Below are positions 18,021 to 28,107 of a stretch of DNA of 64,000 nt, piece after piece. The stretch spans positions 620,001-684,000 of the forward strand of contig CAWDHQ010000001.1 of assembly GCA_963802215.1 (NCBI GenBank), given 5' to 3'. The notes below the pieces were generated by a model. That model did not search any database, was not told the DNA's origin, and saw only the letters and a program-made list of their open reading frames with translations. The position numbers were made by a program, and so were the translations under genes. The number at the start of each line of letters is the position of its first letter. Within the stretch, counting starts at the first letter, position 1. Origin of the DNA: SHZI01 sp963802215. Its GTDB lineage: Bacteria > Pseudomonadota > Gammaproteobacteria > Steroidobacterales > GCA-2729495.

Positions 18021-18761
18021 ATGAACAGCAGCATCCTCCAGCGCGACCACCGTGCAATCCGCGGCACCATCGCCTACACCAGCAACAAGCCGGACCGGTT
18101 GGGGCAGGACCGCGGGCGCGAGCATTTTCACATCTCGGTCCACAGCGACGGACGGCGCATCTGCAGCGCCCATTCCGAGATCGACGATCGCCCGAGTGTC
18201 ATGCGGGATATCGTCTACAGCCTGGACGAGCACTGGCTGCCCACGGACTGCTTCGTCCGGCTGACCGTCAATGACCGCTTCATGGGCACCGGCTGGTTCC
18301 GCTTCGGCCCGGACTTTGCCGAGTGCGAGACGTACACCGCCCTCGAGGGCCGGGTCACCCAACGCATGGAAACGAAGGGCCGGCTGCAGGCCTTCCAGAA
18401 CCATGCCATCGTCTGCGACGCCTGGCACATGCAACTGTTCGACAGGCACAAGGGACCGGGCCTGCAGAGCATCGACGAGATGCTGCTGTCCTCACCCGAT
18501 CACCGTGGCGCGACCGGGCCGCTGCTCTTCCGGATCGGCTTCGGCGTGGAGTACGTGGGGGAGGAGAGCCTGACGGTGAAGGCAGGCAAGTTCGACGCGC
18601 TGCACTTCCGTTTCGTCTCGTCGCCCGGGTTACCACAGGCGCATCCCGCCTACGACATCTGGTGCACGGCCGACGGTGACTACATCTTCCTGAAGGGCGT
18701 CATCGGCGGCTACATGCTGACCGAGTACGAGCTGATCCGGCTGGAGTACGAGAAGGCCTGA
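18021..18761 (+). CDS. Conserved hypothetical protein (DUF3108-like fold possible)
   Basis: 246 residues from the ATG at 18021. An in-frame start 177 bases earlier would overlap the lipoprotein gene and is rejected. There is no signal peptide or membrane segment. The protein is rich in beta-strand-like alternation, e.g. HFHISVHSDGRRICSAHSEI, FVRLTVNDRFMGTGWFRFG and YVGEESLTVKAGKFDALHFRFV. This last segment ('aG.fdalhf') and the final DIWCTADGDYIFLKGV resemble DUF3108 barrel proteins. Its stop overlaps the MFS start by one base, so it is in an operon with that transporter and the aminotransferase. Confidence 0.6.
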   Translation: MNSSILQRDHRAIRGTIAYTSNKPDRLGQDRGREHFHISVHSDGRRICSAHSEIDDRPSVMRDIVYSLDEHWLPTDCFVRLTVNDRFMGTGWFRFGPDFAECETYTALEGRVTQRMETKGRLQAFQNHAIVCDAWHMQLFDRHKGPGLQSIDEMLLSSPDHRGATGPLLFRIGFGVEYVGEESLTVKAGKFDALHFRFVSSPGLPQAHPAYDIWCTADGDYIFLKGVIGGYMLTEYELIRLEYEKA

Positions 18762-20014
18762 TGACGGCAAAGGACGGCAGCGGCTTGTACTACGGCTGGA
18801 TCATCGCTGTCGTATCGGGCGTGATCCTGCTGGTCACCAACGGGATGACCCTCGGCGGCCTCAACGTCTTCGACAAGCCGCTGCTGGAGGCACTGGGTGC
18901 CGCTGCCGGCGAGCCCGTGAGTATCGGCGCCTTCAAGGTCCGCGATCTGATTACGCTGGCCGTGAGCGGCCTGATGGCGCCCGTCGCGGGAGCGGCTGCG
19001 GACCGCTTCGGCGTGCGCCCGTTGATGCTGGTCGGAACCATACTGCTGGCCGCCGGCTATTTCCTCTATTCCGGCGTGGATAGCCTGCGCGACATCTACG
19101 CCATCCATTTCCTGTTTGCCACCGCGCTTGCCACCTGCGGGCTGGTCGTCAACGTCATCCTCGTGTCACGGTGGTTCGTCAAGGATCGCGGGCTCGCCAT
19201 GGGTATCGCCCTTGCCGGGACCAGCCTGGGCAACGGCACCCTGCCGCCCCTGAACGCAGCGCTCATGGCACAGGCGGGCTGGCAGTCGGCCTTCGCCTGG
19301 ACCAGCCTCCTGCCGCTGCTGCTGATACCGTTGATCCTGTTCGTTATCCGTGAGCGGCCGGCCGATCTCGTCGCCCAGCAGCCCGCCGCGTTGTCCCGCG
19401 GTGGCGCCCCGACCACCACGGCCAGCCTCAGCCTTGACGCGGCACTGCGTTCGGGAAATTTCTGGATATTGGCCACAATCGCCATGCTCACGTTCTTCTC
19501 CATCATCGGTACGCAGGCGAATCTGAATCTCTACATGCTTGGTCGCGGCTTTTCCCAGATGAATGCCGGTTTCGGCTACACCGTGCTCTTCTTCCTGGGC
19601 CTGGTGGGCAAGGTCGCCAGCGGCTTCCTTGCCGATCGTTTCGGCCGCAAGCGGGTGTTCGTGACCACCCTCGCCATCATGAGCGCTGGCGCCATTACGC
19701 TCACACTTTCGGATCCCCTCGTGTTCTGGGGCGGCCTGGTGCTCTTCGGCCTTGGCTGGGGCGGGCTGTACACGCTGCTACAGCTTCTGGCAGCTGACTA
19801 CTTTGGCCCGCAGCACCTAGGCAAGATACTGGGCGTAATCACGGTTTTTGATGCAGCCGGCGGCGGCCTCGGACCACCGGTGCTCGGCGCAATCCGCGAC
19901 AGCACCGGCTCCTACGACAACGCATTCATCGTCGTGGCAGTCTTCGTTTTCCTCGCCCTGCTCATCTCCACCCGGTTCCGGCTGGACAAGCCGATGCCTT
20001 CCGCAGCCGCCTGA
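18761..20014 (+). CDS. MFS transporter, oxalate/monocarboxylate type
   Basis: 417 residues, 12 predicted helices. It begins YYGWIIAVVSGVILLVTNGM, the 'YGW..V' start of the oxalate/formate-antiporter and monocarboxylate porter subfamily. GAAADRFGVRPLMLVG and GFLADRFGRKRVFVTTLA are the two MFS loop motifs in the first and second halves. VSRWFVKDRGLAMGIALAGTSLG is also typical of this subgroup. Likely substrate is an organic acid. It lies in an apparent operon between a hypothetical protein and an AlaA-like aminotransferase. Confidence 0.87.
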   Translation: MTAKDGSGLYYGWIIAVVSGVILLVTNGMTLGGLNVFDKPLLEALGAAAGEPVSIGAFKVRDLITLAVSGLMAPVAGAAADRFGVRPLMLVGTILLAAGYFLYSGVDSLRDIYAIHFLFATALATCGLVVNVILVSRWFVKDRGLAMGIALAGTSLGNGTLPPLNAALMAQAGWQSAFAWTSLLPLLLIPLILFVIRERPADLVAQQPAALSRGGAPTTTASLSLDAALRSGNFWILATIAMLTFFSIIGTQANLNLYMLGRGFSQMNAGFGYTVLFFLGLVGKVASGFLADRFGRKRVFVTTLAIMSAGAITLTLSDPLVFWGGLVLFGLGWGGLYTLLQLLAADYFGPQHLGKILGVITVFDAAGGGLGPPVLGAIRDSTGSYDNAFIVVAVFVFLALLISTRFRLDKPMPSAAA

Positions 20015-20023
20015 GAAGCCCCG

Positions 20024-21253
20024 ATGAACAAGCCCTTCAAGCCGAGTGACGCGCTGCGCGACGTGCGCTACGAGATTCGTGGCAGCCTGGCAAACCGGGC
20101 CCATGACATGGAGCGCCGCGGATACGAGATTATCTCGCTGAACATCGGCAATCCCGGCCGCTTCGGGTTTCGTGCACCTGAGACCATGCGGCTTGCCATG
20201 ATCGAGAATCTGTCCAGCGCAGAGGGCTACTGCCACCAGAAGGGAATCTTCCCTGCACGCGAAGCGGTTGTGATGCAGCAACAGCTGCGCGGCGTCAGCG
20301 CAGTAACTGCCGAGGACGTATTCATCGGCAACGGCGTCAGCGAGCTGATCGACCTGACCCTGCGCGCGCTGCTCGATCCCGGCGATGAGATCCTCATTCC
20401 CAGTCCCGATTATCCGCTGTGGACGGCGAGCGTCACTCTGAACCAGGGCCTGGCCGTCCACTATCCCTGCCGGCCGGAGGCGGGCTTTCAACCGGACCCC
20501 GAGGCGATTGCGCGTCTGGTAACGCCCCGCACCCGCGGAATCGTGGTGATCAATCCAAACAATCCGACCGGGGCCGTCTACTCCGAGGAAACGCTGCGGG
20601 CCATCGTGCAGATCGCCGAGAAGCACCAGCTGGTGATATTCAGCGACGAAATATACGACCAGATGACCTACGACGCCGCCAGGTTCATTCCAATGGCGAC
20701 GCTGGTCAACGACACCCTCTGCGCCACGTTCAGCGGCCTGTCGAAGGTGTACCGGGCGTGTGGCTACCGGGTGGGATGGGTCTCCTACAGTGGCGCCCGC
20801 GAGCACGCCCGGGACTACATGCACGGCCTCGACCTGCTGGCGTCGCTCCGCCTCTGCAGCAACGTGCCGGGGCAGTGGGCGGTGCAGACGGCGCTGGGAG
20901 GCTATCAGAGTATCCATGAGCTGGTCCGGCCAGGCGGGCGGCTCTATGAATCGAGGCGTGTAATCATCGACTCGGTGGCAGCGAGCCCCTACCTCTACGT
21001 GAACGCCCCGGAAGGCGCCATGTACGCCTTCGTCGGGGTGGACAAGGCGCGTTTTCCAGAGTTCGACGATCAGCGCTTCGCCCTCGACCTGCTGGAGAAG
21101 AAGCACGTCCTTGTGGCGCCAGGTACCAGCTTCAATACCCGGGACAGCAACTTCTTCCGCATCACGAATCTTCCCGATGCAGAAACGCTGCGGGAGGTCT
21201 TCACCCGCATCCATGACCTGCTGGAAAGTCATGCCGCCGAGCGGGCGGCCTGA
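20024..21253 (+). CDS. alaA: Alanine-type aminotransferase (AlaA-like)
   Basis: 409 residues, fold type I aminotransferase, class Ibeta. PLP is held by Lys241 in FSGLSKVYRACGYRVGW; the asparagine and aspartate of VVINPNNPTGAVY and FSDEIYDQM complete the cofactor site. The stretch HGLDLLASLRLCSNVPGQ followed by AVQTALGGYQS is nearly that of E. coli AlaA, which makes alanine from pyruvate and glutamate. It starts 10 bp after the MFS gene. The C-terminal NFFRITNLPDAETL carries the conserved substrate-carboxylate arginine. Confidence 0.9.
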   Translation: MNKPFKPSDALRDVRYEIRGSLANRAHDMERRGYEIISLNIGNPGRFGFRAPETMRLAMIENLSSAEGYCHQKGIFPAREAVVMQQQLRGVSAVTAEDVFIGNGVSELIDLTLRALLDPGDEILIPSPDYPLWTASVTLNQGLAVHYPCRPEAGFQPDPEAIARLVTPRTRGIVVINPNNPTGAVYSEETLRAIVQIAEKHQLVIFSDEIYDQMTYDAARFIPMATLVNDTLCATFSGLSKVYRACGYRVGWVSYSGAREHARDYMHGLDLLASLRLCSNVPGQWAVQTALGGYQSIHELVRPGGRLYESRRVIIDSVAASPYLYVNAPEGAMYAFVGVDKARFPEFDDQRFALDLLEKKHVLVAPGTSFNTRDSNFFRITNLPDAETLREVFTRIHDLLESHAAERAA

Positions 21254-21307
21254 CGAACGGCCACGCCAGCCACTGGCAGGTCCTGCCGCTGGCCGGCCGG
21301 TACCCCG

Positions 21308-23971
21308 GTGCTAGTGACCGCCACGGACCAGGACGTACTGGCCGGGGGCGGCACGGTCATTGCCGCCACCCACCGCCTGGCGAGGCAGGTCCGCCGGAGG
21401 CATGACCGGACCCGCGCGGCTACCGGCGCCCGGGCCTGGGCTACGGCGGACGCGCTTCCCCTCGACGCATGGCTCCGCCGCGCATGGGAATCCGCCGCGC
21501 TCAGCGCTTCACCACTTGGCCACCTGCGCCTGCTGTCGGACGACGAAAGCCGCCTGGTGTGGCGACGGGTCCTGGCCGGCGGGGGCCAAGAGCGTCTCGA
21601 CGCCGGCGTCGTCCTGCCTCTGGTGGCAGCGGGTTGGCGGCTCTGCCAGGCCTGGGAGATATCGCCGGATTCCCTGGCGGGCGCCGCCGACTCCGAAGAC
21701 GCGCGGATTTTCGCCGGGTGGGTGCGATCCTATGTGGCTGAACTCGAACGCCGGTCCTGGATCGACGGGGCCGGCCTGCTTCAGCTGCTGGGACGTGGGA
21801 TCGAGGGCGGGCGACCGGACAGCGCAGTGCCCGTCGGCTTCGCCGGTTTCGACCCGTGGACACCCGGACTGGCACGCCTGGCAGATCGCCTGCGGGCGTA
21901 TGGCATCCCGGTCAATCTCATCTCCCCGCTCCGGAGGAGTGGTGTCTGCAGCACTGTCGCCGCGCGAAATGGCAGCGAGGAACTCGCCTGCGCTTTTGCC
22001 TGGGCGGCAAGTAAACACGAGCCCGGCAGCGGGTCGCCACCCGCCATCGTCATTCCCAACCTGGAGCGGGACTCTGCAAGGACCCGCCGCATCGGCCTCG
22101 ACATCCTCGCGCCGGGCTGGCAATTGCAAGAACCTCTGGTTCGCCCGCTGGCGCTGGCCGTCGGAAGACGGCTTGCGGACTATCCTGTGGTGTCCTCGGC
22201 GCTGAATCTTCTTGAGTTGCTGGCGTACGACGTGACCTTCGAGCAGGCCAGCCTGCTGTTGCGCTCGTGCTACGTGGCCGGCGCCGATGAGGAACGGGCA
22301 GGCCGCGCCCGCGCCGAACTCGAGTTGCGCCGTATTCCCCTCGACCGGGTGAGCCTTCCCCGGCTGCTTCAGCTGCTGGGCAGGCATGCACCCGGGATGG
22401 CACATCGCTGGCAGCAGGCCGAAGCGCTCGCCGGCAAGCTGAGTGCCGGAAGACTGTTTCCCGGGCAGTGGGCCGGCCATTTCACGGCCTGGCTCACGGC
22501 GGCCGGCTGGCCCGGCGACCGCGGGCTCAACAGCGAGGAGTTCCAGTCTGCGGAAGCGTGGCAAGGCCTGCTGGAGTCATTTGGCGGGACCGATGACGTC
22601 GCGGGAATGCTCACGCCCGGCGCCGCGCTCGGCTTTCTCGCCCAGCAGGCCAGGGACCGGCCGTTCGAGCCGGAGGGCGCGGATGACGCCGTCCAGGTGC
22701 TCACGCTCCGGGAAGCGGAAGGCCAGGATTTCGCGGCGCTCTGGGTCTGCGGCATGACGGCCGACCAATGGCCTCCCCAGTCACGTCCTCACCCGCTGAT
22801 TCCGCTGACTCTCCAGCGCGCGGCGGGCATACCGGAGGCGACTCCCGCCCTGCTGGAGTCACAGACACGTGCGCGCTTTGAGCGCCTGCTGGCCTCGGCG
22901 GATCACGTCATGCTGAGCTGGCCTGCCGAGCTTGACGAGGCCGAGACACTCCCGAGTCCGCTGCTCGCCGGCCTGGAACCCGCGGCGCTTTCCACCGGCA
23001 AAGTGCTGCTACACCCTGACCGGCAGCAGGTGGCGGACTCGGCCAGGGTGGAGGAGGTGGCCACGGATCCGCCACCACCCCTGCCCGGCGACCAGGGGAT
23101 CAGAGGCGGCGCGCAGGTCCTCGCCATCCAGGCAGTCTGCCCGGCCCGGGCCTTCGTGGAGTTCCGCCTGCGCGGAAGACCCCTGGAGCCGCCAGCCCGC
23201 CCCCTCGACGCCCCAACGCGGGGCACCGTCGTGCACAGGTTGCTCGAGCGGCTGTACCGCATTGAGAGCTGTCGCCGCGGACTGGGTCAACTGGGCCCCG
23301 GGGAACTGCGTGAGCAGTTCGAGCCGCTGATGAGCGGCGTCCTCGACGAGATACTCCCGGCAGGAGACCCGTTTCTCGACCGCCTCCGGCTCCTCGAGAC
23401 CGAGCGGTTGTGGTCCCTCGTGCTCACCCTCCGCGATCTGGAGGTGGACCGGCCAGGATTCAGCGTCGCCACCGAGCTTGCCCGGGACGTGAGCATCGGT
23501 CCGCTGTCGCTCAGCATTCGTCTCGACCGCCTGGACAGGATGGATGCGGGAGTTGAACTGGTCATCGACTACAAGACCGGCAAGTTCGACACCGCCGGCT
23601 GGAAACGCCCGCGCGTGCCAGAGAGTCAGCTTCCCCTGTACGCCGTGAGCGGCGGCTGCGACGGTGTGGCCGTCATCCAGCTGCGTCCGCCGGCTGCGCG
23701 CCTGCTCGGTGTTGGCGATGAGGCTGTCGCCATACCCGGACTCAAGTCGCCACCGGCGTTCTTCAGGGATGCGGGGCTCAACTGGCCTGGCACCCTCGCC
23801 CGGTGGCGAGCGCAGCTCGAACGGCTTGCCCACGAGTTCTCTGCCGGCGATTTCCGCGTCAATCCGGCGGACCGGAAGTGGGCCGTGGACCAGTTCGCGG
23901 GCCTGACCCGGATCCACGAGTTCCTTCCGTCGGCCGACGCTGAGGAATTGCCGGAGGGCGAGGGGGAGTGA
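21308..23971 (+). CDS. AddB-like protein with PD-(D/E)XK nuclease domain
   Basis: 887 residues, GTG start. The N-terminal two thirds look like an inactivated helicase fold: VIAATHRLARQVRRRH stands where a Walker A would be, and no GxGKT is present. EGQDFAALWVCGMTADQWPP corresponds to the conserved motif-VI-like loop. The C-terminal nuclease is intact: GTVVHRLLERLY, then a glutamate in FSVATELARDV, then IRLDRLDRM, VIDYKTGKF and ESQLPLYAV, the RecB-type set. It overlaps the next gene by four bases (GTGA). It should form a heterodimer with that AddA-like helicase in end resection at double-strand breaks. Confidence 0.85.
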   Translation: MLVTATDQDVLAGGGTVIAATHRLARQVRRRHDRTRAATGARAWATADALPLDAWLRRAWESAALSASPLGHLRLLSDDESRLVWRRVLAGGGQERLDAGVVLPLVAAGWRLCQAWEISPDSLAGAADSEDARIFAGWVRSYVAELERRSWIDGAGLLQLLGRGIEGGRPDSAVPVGFAGFDPWTPGLARLADRLRAYGIPVNLISPLRRSGVCSTVAARNGSEELACAFAWAASKHEPGSGSPPAIVIPNLERDSARTRRIGLDILAPGWQLQEPLVRPLALAVGRRLADYPVVSSALNLLELLAYDVTFEQASLLLRSCYVAGADEERAGRARAELELRRIPLDRVSLPRLLQLLGRHAPGMAHRWQQAEALAGKLSAGRLFPGQWAGHFTAWLTAAGWPGDRGLNSEEFQSAEAWQGLLESFGGTDDVAGMLTPGAALGFLAQQARDRPFEPEGADDAVQVLTLREAEGQDFAALWVCGMTADQWPPQSRPHPLIPLTLQRAAGIPEATPALLESQTRARFERLLASADHVMLSWPAELDEAETLPSPLLAGLEPAALSTGKVLLHPDRQQVADSARVEEVATDPPPPLPGDQGIRGGAQVLAIQAVCPARAFVEFRLRGRPLEPPARPLDAPTRGTVVHRLLERLYRIESCRRGLGQLGPGELREQFEPLMSGVLDEILPAGDPFLDRLRLLETERLWSLVLTLRDLEVDRPGFSVATELARDVSIGPLSLSIRLDRLDRMDAGVELVIDYKTGKFDTAGWKRPRVPESQLPLYAVSGGCDGVAVIQLRPPAARLLGVGDEAVAIPGLKSPPAFFRDAGLNWPGTLARWRAQLERLAHEFSAGDFRVNPADRKWAVDQFAGLTRIHEFLPSADAEELPEGEGE

Positions 23972-26900
23972 CGCAACCCGGCCGGCCGCCTGATGCAGAT
24001 GAGCGTGAGCGTGCGCTGGACACCGGGCGCTCGTTTCTCGTGCAGGCCCCGGCCGGCGCCGGCAAGACCGAGCTGCTCGTCCGGCGCTACCTGAGGCTGC
24101 TGGCGCAGGCCGCCGAGCCCGAAGAGATTCTTGCGGTCACGTTCACCCGGAAGGCCGCGGCGGAGATGCAGCGCCGCATCGCCAGCGCCCTGTCCGCGGC
24201 TGGAGACGGGCACGAAGCGGGCACTCCCCGCATCACGCCGGAACTTCACCGGCTGGTTGTCGCCGTGCGGGCCCGGGACGGAGAGTGCGGGTGGAACCTG
24301 GCCCGGCATCCGGCCCGGCTGCGAATCAGCACGATCGATGCACTGAATGCCGCCCTGGCCCGAAGCGCGCCCGTGAGCGGCGGTTCGAGTGTGCTTCGGC
24401 CGGTCTCCGACCAGCCCGAGCGGCTTTACCGGCTTGCGGCGCGGGCCACGCTGCACCTGATCTCGGAGCCCGGACGGCCGGGCGCGGCCGCGGCCAGCCT
24501 GTTGCGCCACCTGGACAACAACCCGGCCAGGGCAGAGGAGCTGCTCGTGCAGCTTCTGGCCCGGCGCGACCAGTGGTTGCCTTTCGTCGGCCCTGGCATC
24601 GATCCGGACCGGGCGCGTCGGGAGCTGGAGGCAAGCCTTTCACGCCTCGTGGAACGCGAGCTCGATCGCGTGGTGTCACTGATCCCTGACCCGCTGCTGG
24701 CCGAGCTGACGGAGGTGGTGCACGCCGCGGCGATCAACCTGGAGCTGGAACTCGGCAACGGGCGGCACGGCTCGCTGGCAGAGCGTGCCAGCTGGTGGGG
24801 CTTCGTCACCGATGTTTGCCTGACGGGCAAGGGCGAGTGGCGAAGGGCGCTCAACAAGAACAATGGTGTTCCGGCGGAGCAGAAGGACCTGAAGGCCCAC
24901 GCGATGGCGGTCCTCGGCACCATGGCCGGTATCAACGGCCTGCTTGGTGCCCTGGTTACGGTGCAGGCACTCCCGGCACCACACTACTCTGCAACCCAGT
25001 GGAGTGCGCTGGAATCCCTGCTCACGCTGCTGCCATTCGCAGCAGCCCATCTCAAGCTGGTGTTTTCTGCCCAGGGGGAGACGGACTACACGGAGGTTGC
25101 GGCCGAGGCGCGGGTGGCCCTGGGCGAAGAAGCGGCACCCAGCGAACTCGCCCTGCGGGTGGACTGGCGCCTCCGGCACGTGCTGCTCGACGAGTTTCAG
25201 GACACGTCCCAGGCTCAGTACTCGCTCCTGCGCGCCCTGACCCGCGGCTGGACTCCCGGCGACGGACGCACGCTGTTCCTGGTCGGCGACCCGATGCAAT
25301 CCATCTACCGGTTCCGGCAGGCTGAGGTCCGCCTGTTCCTCGACGTCCGGGATCACGGACTACCCGGTATCGCGATGGAGTTCATCCGGCTCCGGGCCAA
25401 CTTCCGTTCCGTGCCCGCCCTTGTCACCTGGGCCAACGAGGCATTCGCACGGGTCCTGCCGGCACGGGACGACGTAGTGAGCGGCGCCATTTCATTTGCC
25501 CCCAGCGAGCCCACGCGTCCGGGAAGTCCTGGTGCCTCCGCCGCGGTCACCGTGCATATGTCAGCGTGGGACGACCCGGGAGCTGAAGGCCGCGGCGTGC
25601 TGCGTGTCGTGAAGGAGACGCTCTCGGGGTGGCCCGACGCCACCATCGGGATACTCGTCCGCAGCCGCAGCCAGGCCGCGCACACGGTCGCAGCCCTCCG
25701 GGCTGCGGGCATCGAACTGGGCGCCAACGACCTGGTGGAACTCGGACGCACGGGTGTGGCGTGCGACATGCTGGCGATCACCCGTGCGCTCGTTCATACC
25801 GGGGACCGCCTGGCCTGGTTGACGGTACTTCGCTCCCCCTTGTGTGGCTTGTCGCTTGCAGACCTTGCCTGCCTTGGTTCTTTGCCCGGTCCGCGTACCC
25901 TCTTCGAGCTCGCCCGGGATACCCTATCGCTCGACGCACTCAGCGCCGATGGCCGCGCCCGAACCACCCGGATTGCCGTGGTGTTCGAGCGTGGAATGGC
26001 ACGGCTGGGGCAGATACCGCTCCGTGATGTCGTGGAGGGCATCTGGCTCGAGCTGGGCGGGCCGGCTCTGGCTGGGCGGGAGCTGCCGCTTGCGGACCTG
26101 ATACTGGACGTGATTGGCCGGCACGACGACGGTGGCGATTGCGGGGACGTTCTGGCACTCGGGAGGGACCTGGACCGCATGCGCGCCTCACTGCCCGGGC
26201 CCGGCGCACGCGTCCAGGTAATGACGATTCACAAGGCCAAGGGCCTTGAATTTGACACGGTCATCATCCCCGCGCTCGGACGTGCCATTCGACGGGAGGA
26301 ACGTCCTGCCTTGCTGTGGCAGGAGCTCGCCCATGCCGGCACCCTGGACCTGCTGCTCGCACCGATCAATGCAAGCGGTGCGGATGACGACCGGTTGTAT
26401 GAACTCATGTGGGGCCTCCGCGCACAACAGGACCTCGCCGAGACCGACCGGCTGTTGTACGTTGCCGTCACGCGGGCCCGCGAGCGGCTGCACCTCTTCG
26501 GCCAGACCCGCCCTCCGCGGGTATCCAGCGATGAGAGCAGCGGTTCGCCCGGACCCGGCAGAGGCAGTCTGCTGGAAAGACTGTGGCCGATGGTCGGTGC
26601 CAGCTGGCCGTCGGAGCCGGCTCCGGCGGAAACGCGGGCGGGCGCCAGCCCAGACGGATCGGTCTACTGGCCTCAGCCGGTGCTCCGCCGGCTGGCGTCG
26701 GGGTGGGTGCGTCCGGCTCCGCCAGCCGGAGTGCTGCCCGACCGGCAGGACGCCTCAGACGCACGAAATCTGGTCCCCTACGACTGGGCAAGCGCCTGGA
26801 CGCGCCAGGCAGGCTCGGTTGCGCACCGCTGGCTGCAGGAAATTGCCGTCCAGGGCGTCGAGAAATACACGACCGACGGGCTTGACGGGTTTCGTCCGCG

Positions 26901-27351
26901 AATCCGGCAACTGCTACTTCGTGAGGGCGCGGAGGCTTCCATGCTGGACCGTGCCACGGAGCGAGTCGTTGGCGTGCTCCGCGCGGCTTTGGGCGACGAG
27001 CAGGGACGATGGCTGCTTTCGGCAAGTCACCGGGAGCGGGTCAACGAGTACGCCGTGACCGTGGCCGACGGCGGCCGCTTCCGGCACCTCGTCATTGACC
27101 GGGCCTTCGTCACGGCGGACGGTGTCCGCTGGATCATCGACTACAAGACGGGCAGCCACGAGGGCGGCGACCGGGAGGCGTTCGTTCGGTCGGAGGTCGA
27201 ACGCTACTCCCCCCAGTTGCGGGCCTATCGCGAGGCATTCGGCTGGCTCGAGGAGCGGCCCACGAGAACGGCGCTGTACTTTCCGCTGCTGCAGTTGCTG
27301 CGCGTCGTCGAGCTGGACGATGCAGGGCCGCAGGTGTGGCGGCCGGACTAG
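23968..27351 (+). CDS. AddA/RecB-like UvrD-family helicase-nuclease
   Basis: 1127 residues, GTG start coupled to the AddB-like gene. All UvrD-type motifs are present: Walker A QAPAGAGKTELLVRRYL (about 29-45), 'ILAVTFTRKAAAEM', Walker B VLLDEFQDTSQAQYSLL, motif III LVGDPMQSIYRFRQAEV, motif V VMTIHKAKGLEFDTVI and motif VI LLYVAVTRARERLHLFG. A C-terminal RecB-like nuclease carries WIIDYKTGSH and SPQLRAYREAFG. It acts as the motor and nuclease in double-strand-break processing. The stop overlaps the convergent gspN stop within CTAG. Confidence 0.93.
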   Translation: MTQPGRPPDADERERALDTGRSFLVQAPAGAGKTELLVRRYLRLLAQAAEPEEILAVTFTRKAAAEMQRRIASALSAAGDGHEAGTPRITPELHRLVVAVRARDGECGWNLARHPARLRISTIDALNAALARSAPVSGGSSVLRPVSDQPERLYRLAARATLHLISEPGRPGAAAASLLRHLDNNPARAEELLVQLLARRDQWLPFVGPGIDPDRARRELEASLSRLVERELDRVVSLIPDPLLAELTEVVHAAAINLELELGNGRHGSLAERASWWGFVTDVCLTGKGEWRRALNKNNGVPAEQKDLKAHAMAVLGTMAGINGLLGALVTVQALPAPHYSATQWSALESLLTLLPFAAAHLKLVFSAQGETDYTEVAAEARVALGEEAAPSELALRVDWRLRHVLLDEFQDTSQAQYSLLRALTRGWTPGDGRTLFLVGDPMQSIYRFRQAEVRLFLDVRDHGLPGIAMEFIRLRANFRSVPALVTWANEAFARVLPARDDVVSGAISFAPSEPTRPGSPGASAAVTVHMSAWDDPGAEGRGVLRVVKETLSGWPDATIGILVRSRSQAAHTVAALRAAGIELGANDLVELGRTGVACDMLAITRALVHTGDRLAWLTVLRSPLCGLSLADLACLGSLPGPRTLFELARDTLSLDALSADGRARTTRIAVVFERGMARLGQIPLRDVVEGIWLELGGPALAGRELPLADLILDVIGRHDDGGDCGDVLALGRDLDRMRASLPGPGARVQVMTIHKAKGLEFDTVIIPALGRAIRREERPALLWQELAHAGTLDLLLAPINASGADDDRLYELMWGLRAQQDLAETDRLLYVAVTRARERLHLFGQTRPPRVSSDESSGSPGPGRGSLLERLWPMVGASWPSEPAPAETRAGASPDGSVYWPQPVLRRLASGWVRPAPPAGVLPDRQDASDARNLVPYDWASAWTRQAGSVAHRWLQEIAVQGVEKYTTDGLDGFRPRIRQLLLREGAEASMLDRATERVVGVLRAALGDEQGRWLLSASHRERVNEYAVTVADGGRFRHLVIDRAFVTADGVRWIIDYKTGSHEGGDREAFVRSEVERYSPQLRAYREAFGWLEERPTRTALYFPLLQLLRVVELDDAGPQVWRPD

Positions 27352-28100
27352 AACGATCCGGCGACGCTCAGGTCGTGCGCCCCGTCGGGGGTCGCGGGTC
27401 CCAGCATCTGGAGGGCATTGCGCAACTCGGGCGGAGCTTCTGGCCGGGGTTTTGCCTTGCCCGTAAGCTCATAGGAGCGGGGAGGGGTGAATACCAGCGT
27501 GCCCGTGATCTCCAGTGGCCCGCCGGCATCGCTGAGCAGGCCGGTGAGCGGATCCTCGGAACCCAGCCCATCCGCATCAAACGCGACGGAGTAGGTTCCG
27601 GGGCCAAGCTGGCGCCCGGCGGTCGGGATGGGCAGCACGACGCCTGCCACGTCGACGGTCCCCATCGCAGTCTCAACCCTGCCGGCCTGGAAGGCCAGCT
27701 TGTCGAAACGGGCGGTCAGCTGGCCTCCAGCCGCGCCCGCGGCCGGCGCGATCCAGGACAGTGGCGCCGCGGCCTCCAGATCGCTGATGGTGATGGTCCC
27801 GCCAACGCTGAGACCAACGGTTCCGTTCAGGAACCCGTCTGGCAGCGTCGCCTCGATGTCGGCAGCGAGCTGGCCCGCGAGCAGCCGGGAGGGATGCGCG
27901 TTCCAGCTGACCGGGCCCAGCGTCACGCCGCCCAGTGAAAGGCGTTCGGCCGTGCCATTCCAGACCGTGCCCGAGATGCCTGACGCCGCACCGGCGGGCA
28001 GCCCAATTGCGCCGAAGAGCACGCGGGCAGGAAGGAGTGCGACGAGGAAGACGAACAGGGCAGCAAGCCCGACGCCCGCAAGCAGACGAACCTGGCGCAT
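27348..28100 (-). CDS. gspN: Type II secretion system protein N
   Basis: 250 residues. One N-terminal membrane helix (LLAGVGLAALFVFLVALLPARVLF) is followed by a periplasmic beta-rich part that begins GISGTVWNGTAERLSLGGVTLGPVSWNA, which is the GspN pattern of 'G..GTlW.G.A..l..g...l..v.W...P'. GspN is an accessory inner-membrane subunit of T2SS. It is last in the minus-strand gsp block, 7 bp beyond gspM, and meets the AddA-like gene tail to tail. Confidence 0.88.
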   Translation of the reverse strand: MRQVRLLAGVGLAALFVFLVALLPARVLFGAIGLPAGAASGISGTVWNGTAERLSLGGVTLGPVSWNAHPSRLLAGQLAADIEATLPDGFLNGTVGLSVGGTITISDLEAAAPLSWIAPAAGAAGGQLTARFDKLAFQAGRVETAMGTVDVAGVVLPIPTAGRQLGPGTYSVAFDADGLGSEDPLTGLLSDAGGPLEITGTLVFTPPRSYELTGKAKPRPEAPPELRNALQMLGPATPDGAHDLSVAGSF

Positions 28101-28107
28101 TGACTGT

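Noticed and set aside
19817..21232. A 471-codon minus-strand frame opposite the AlaA-like gene
   Set aside because: Shadow of a well-supported aminotransferase.
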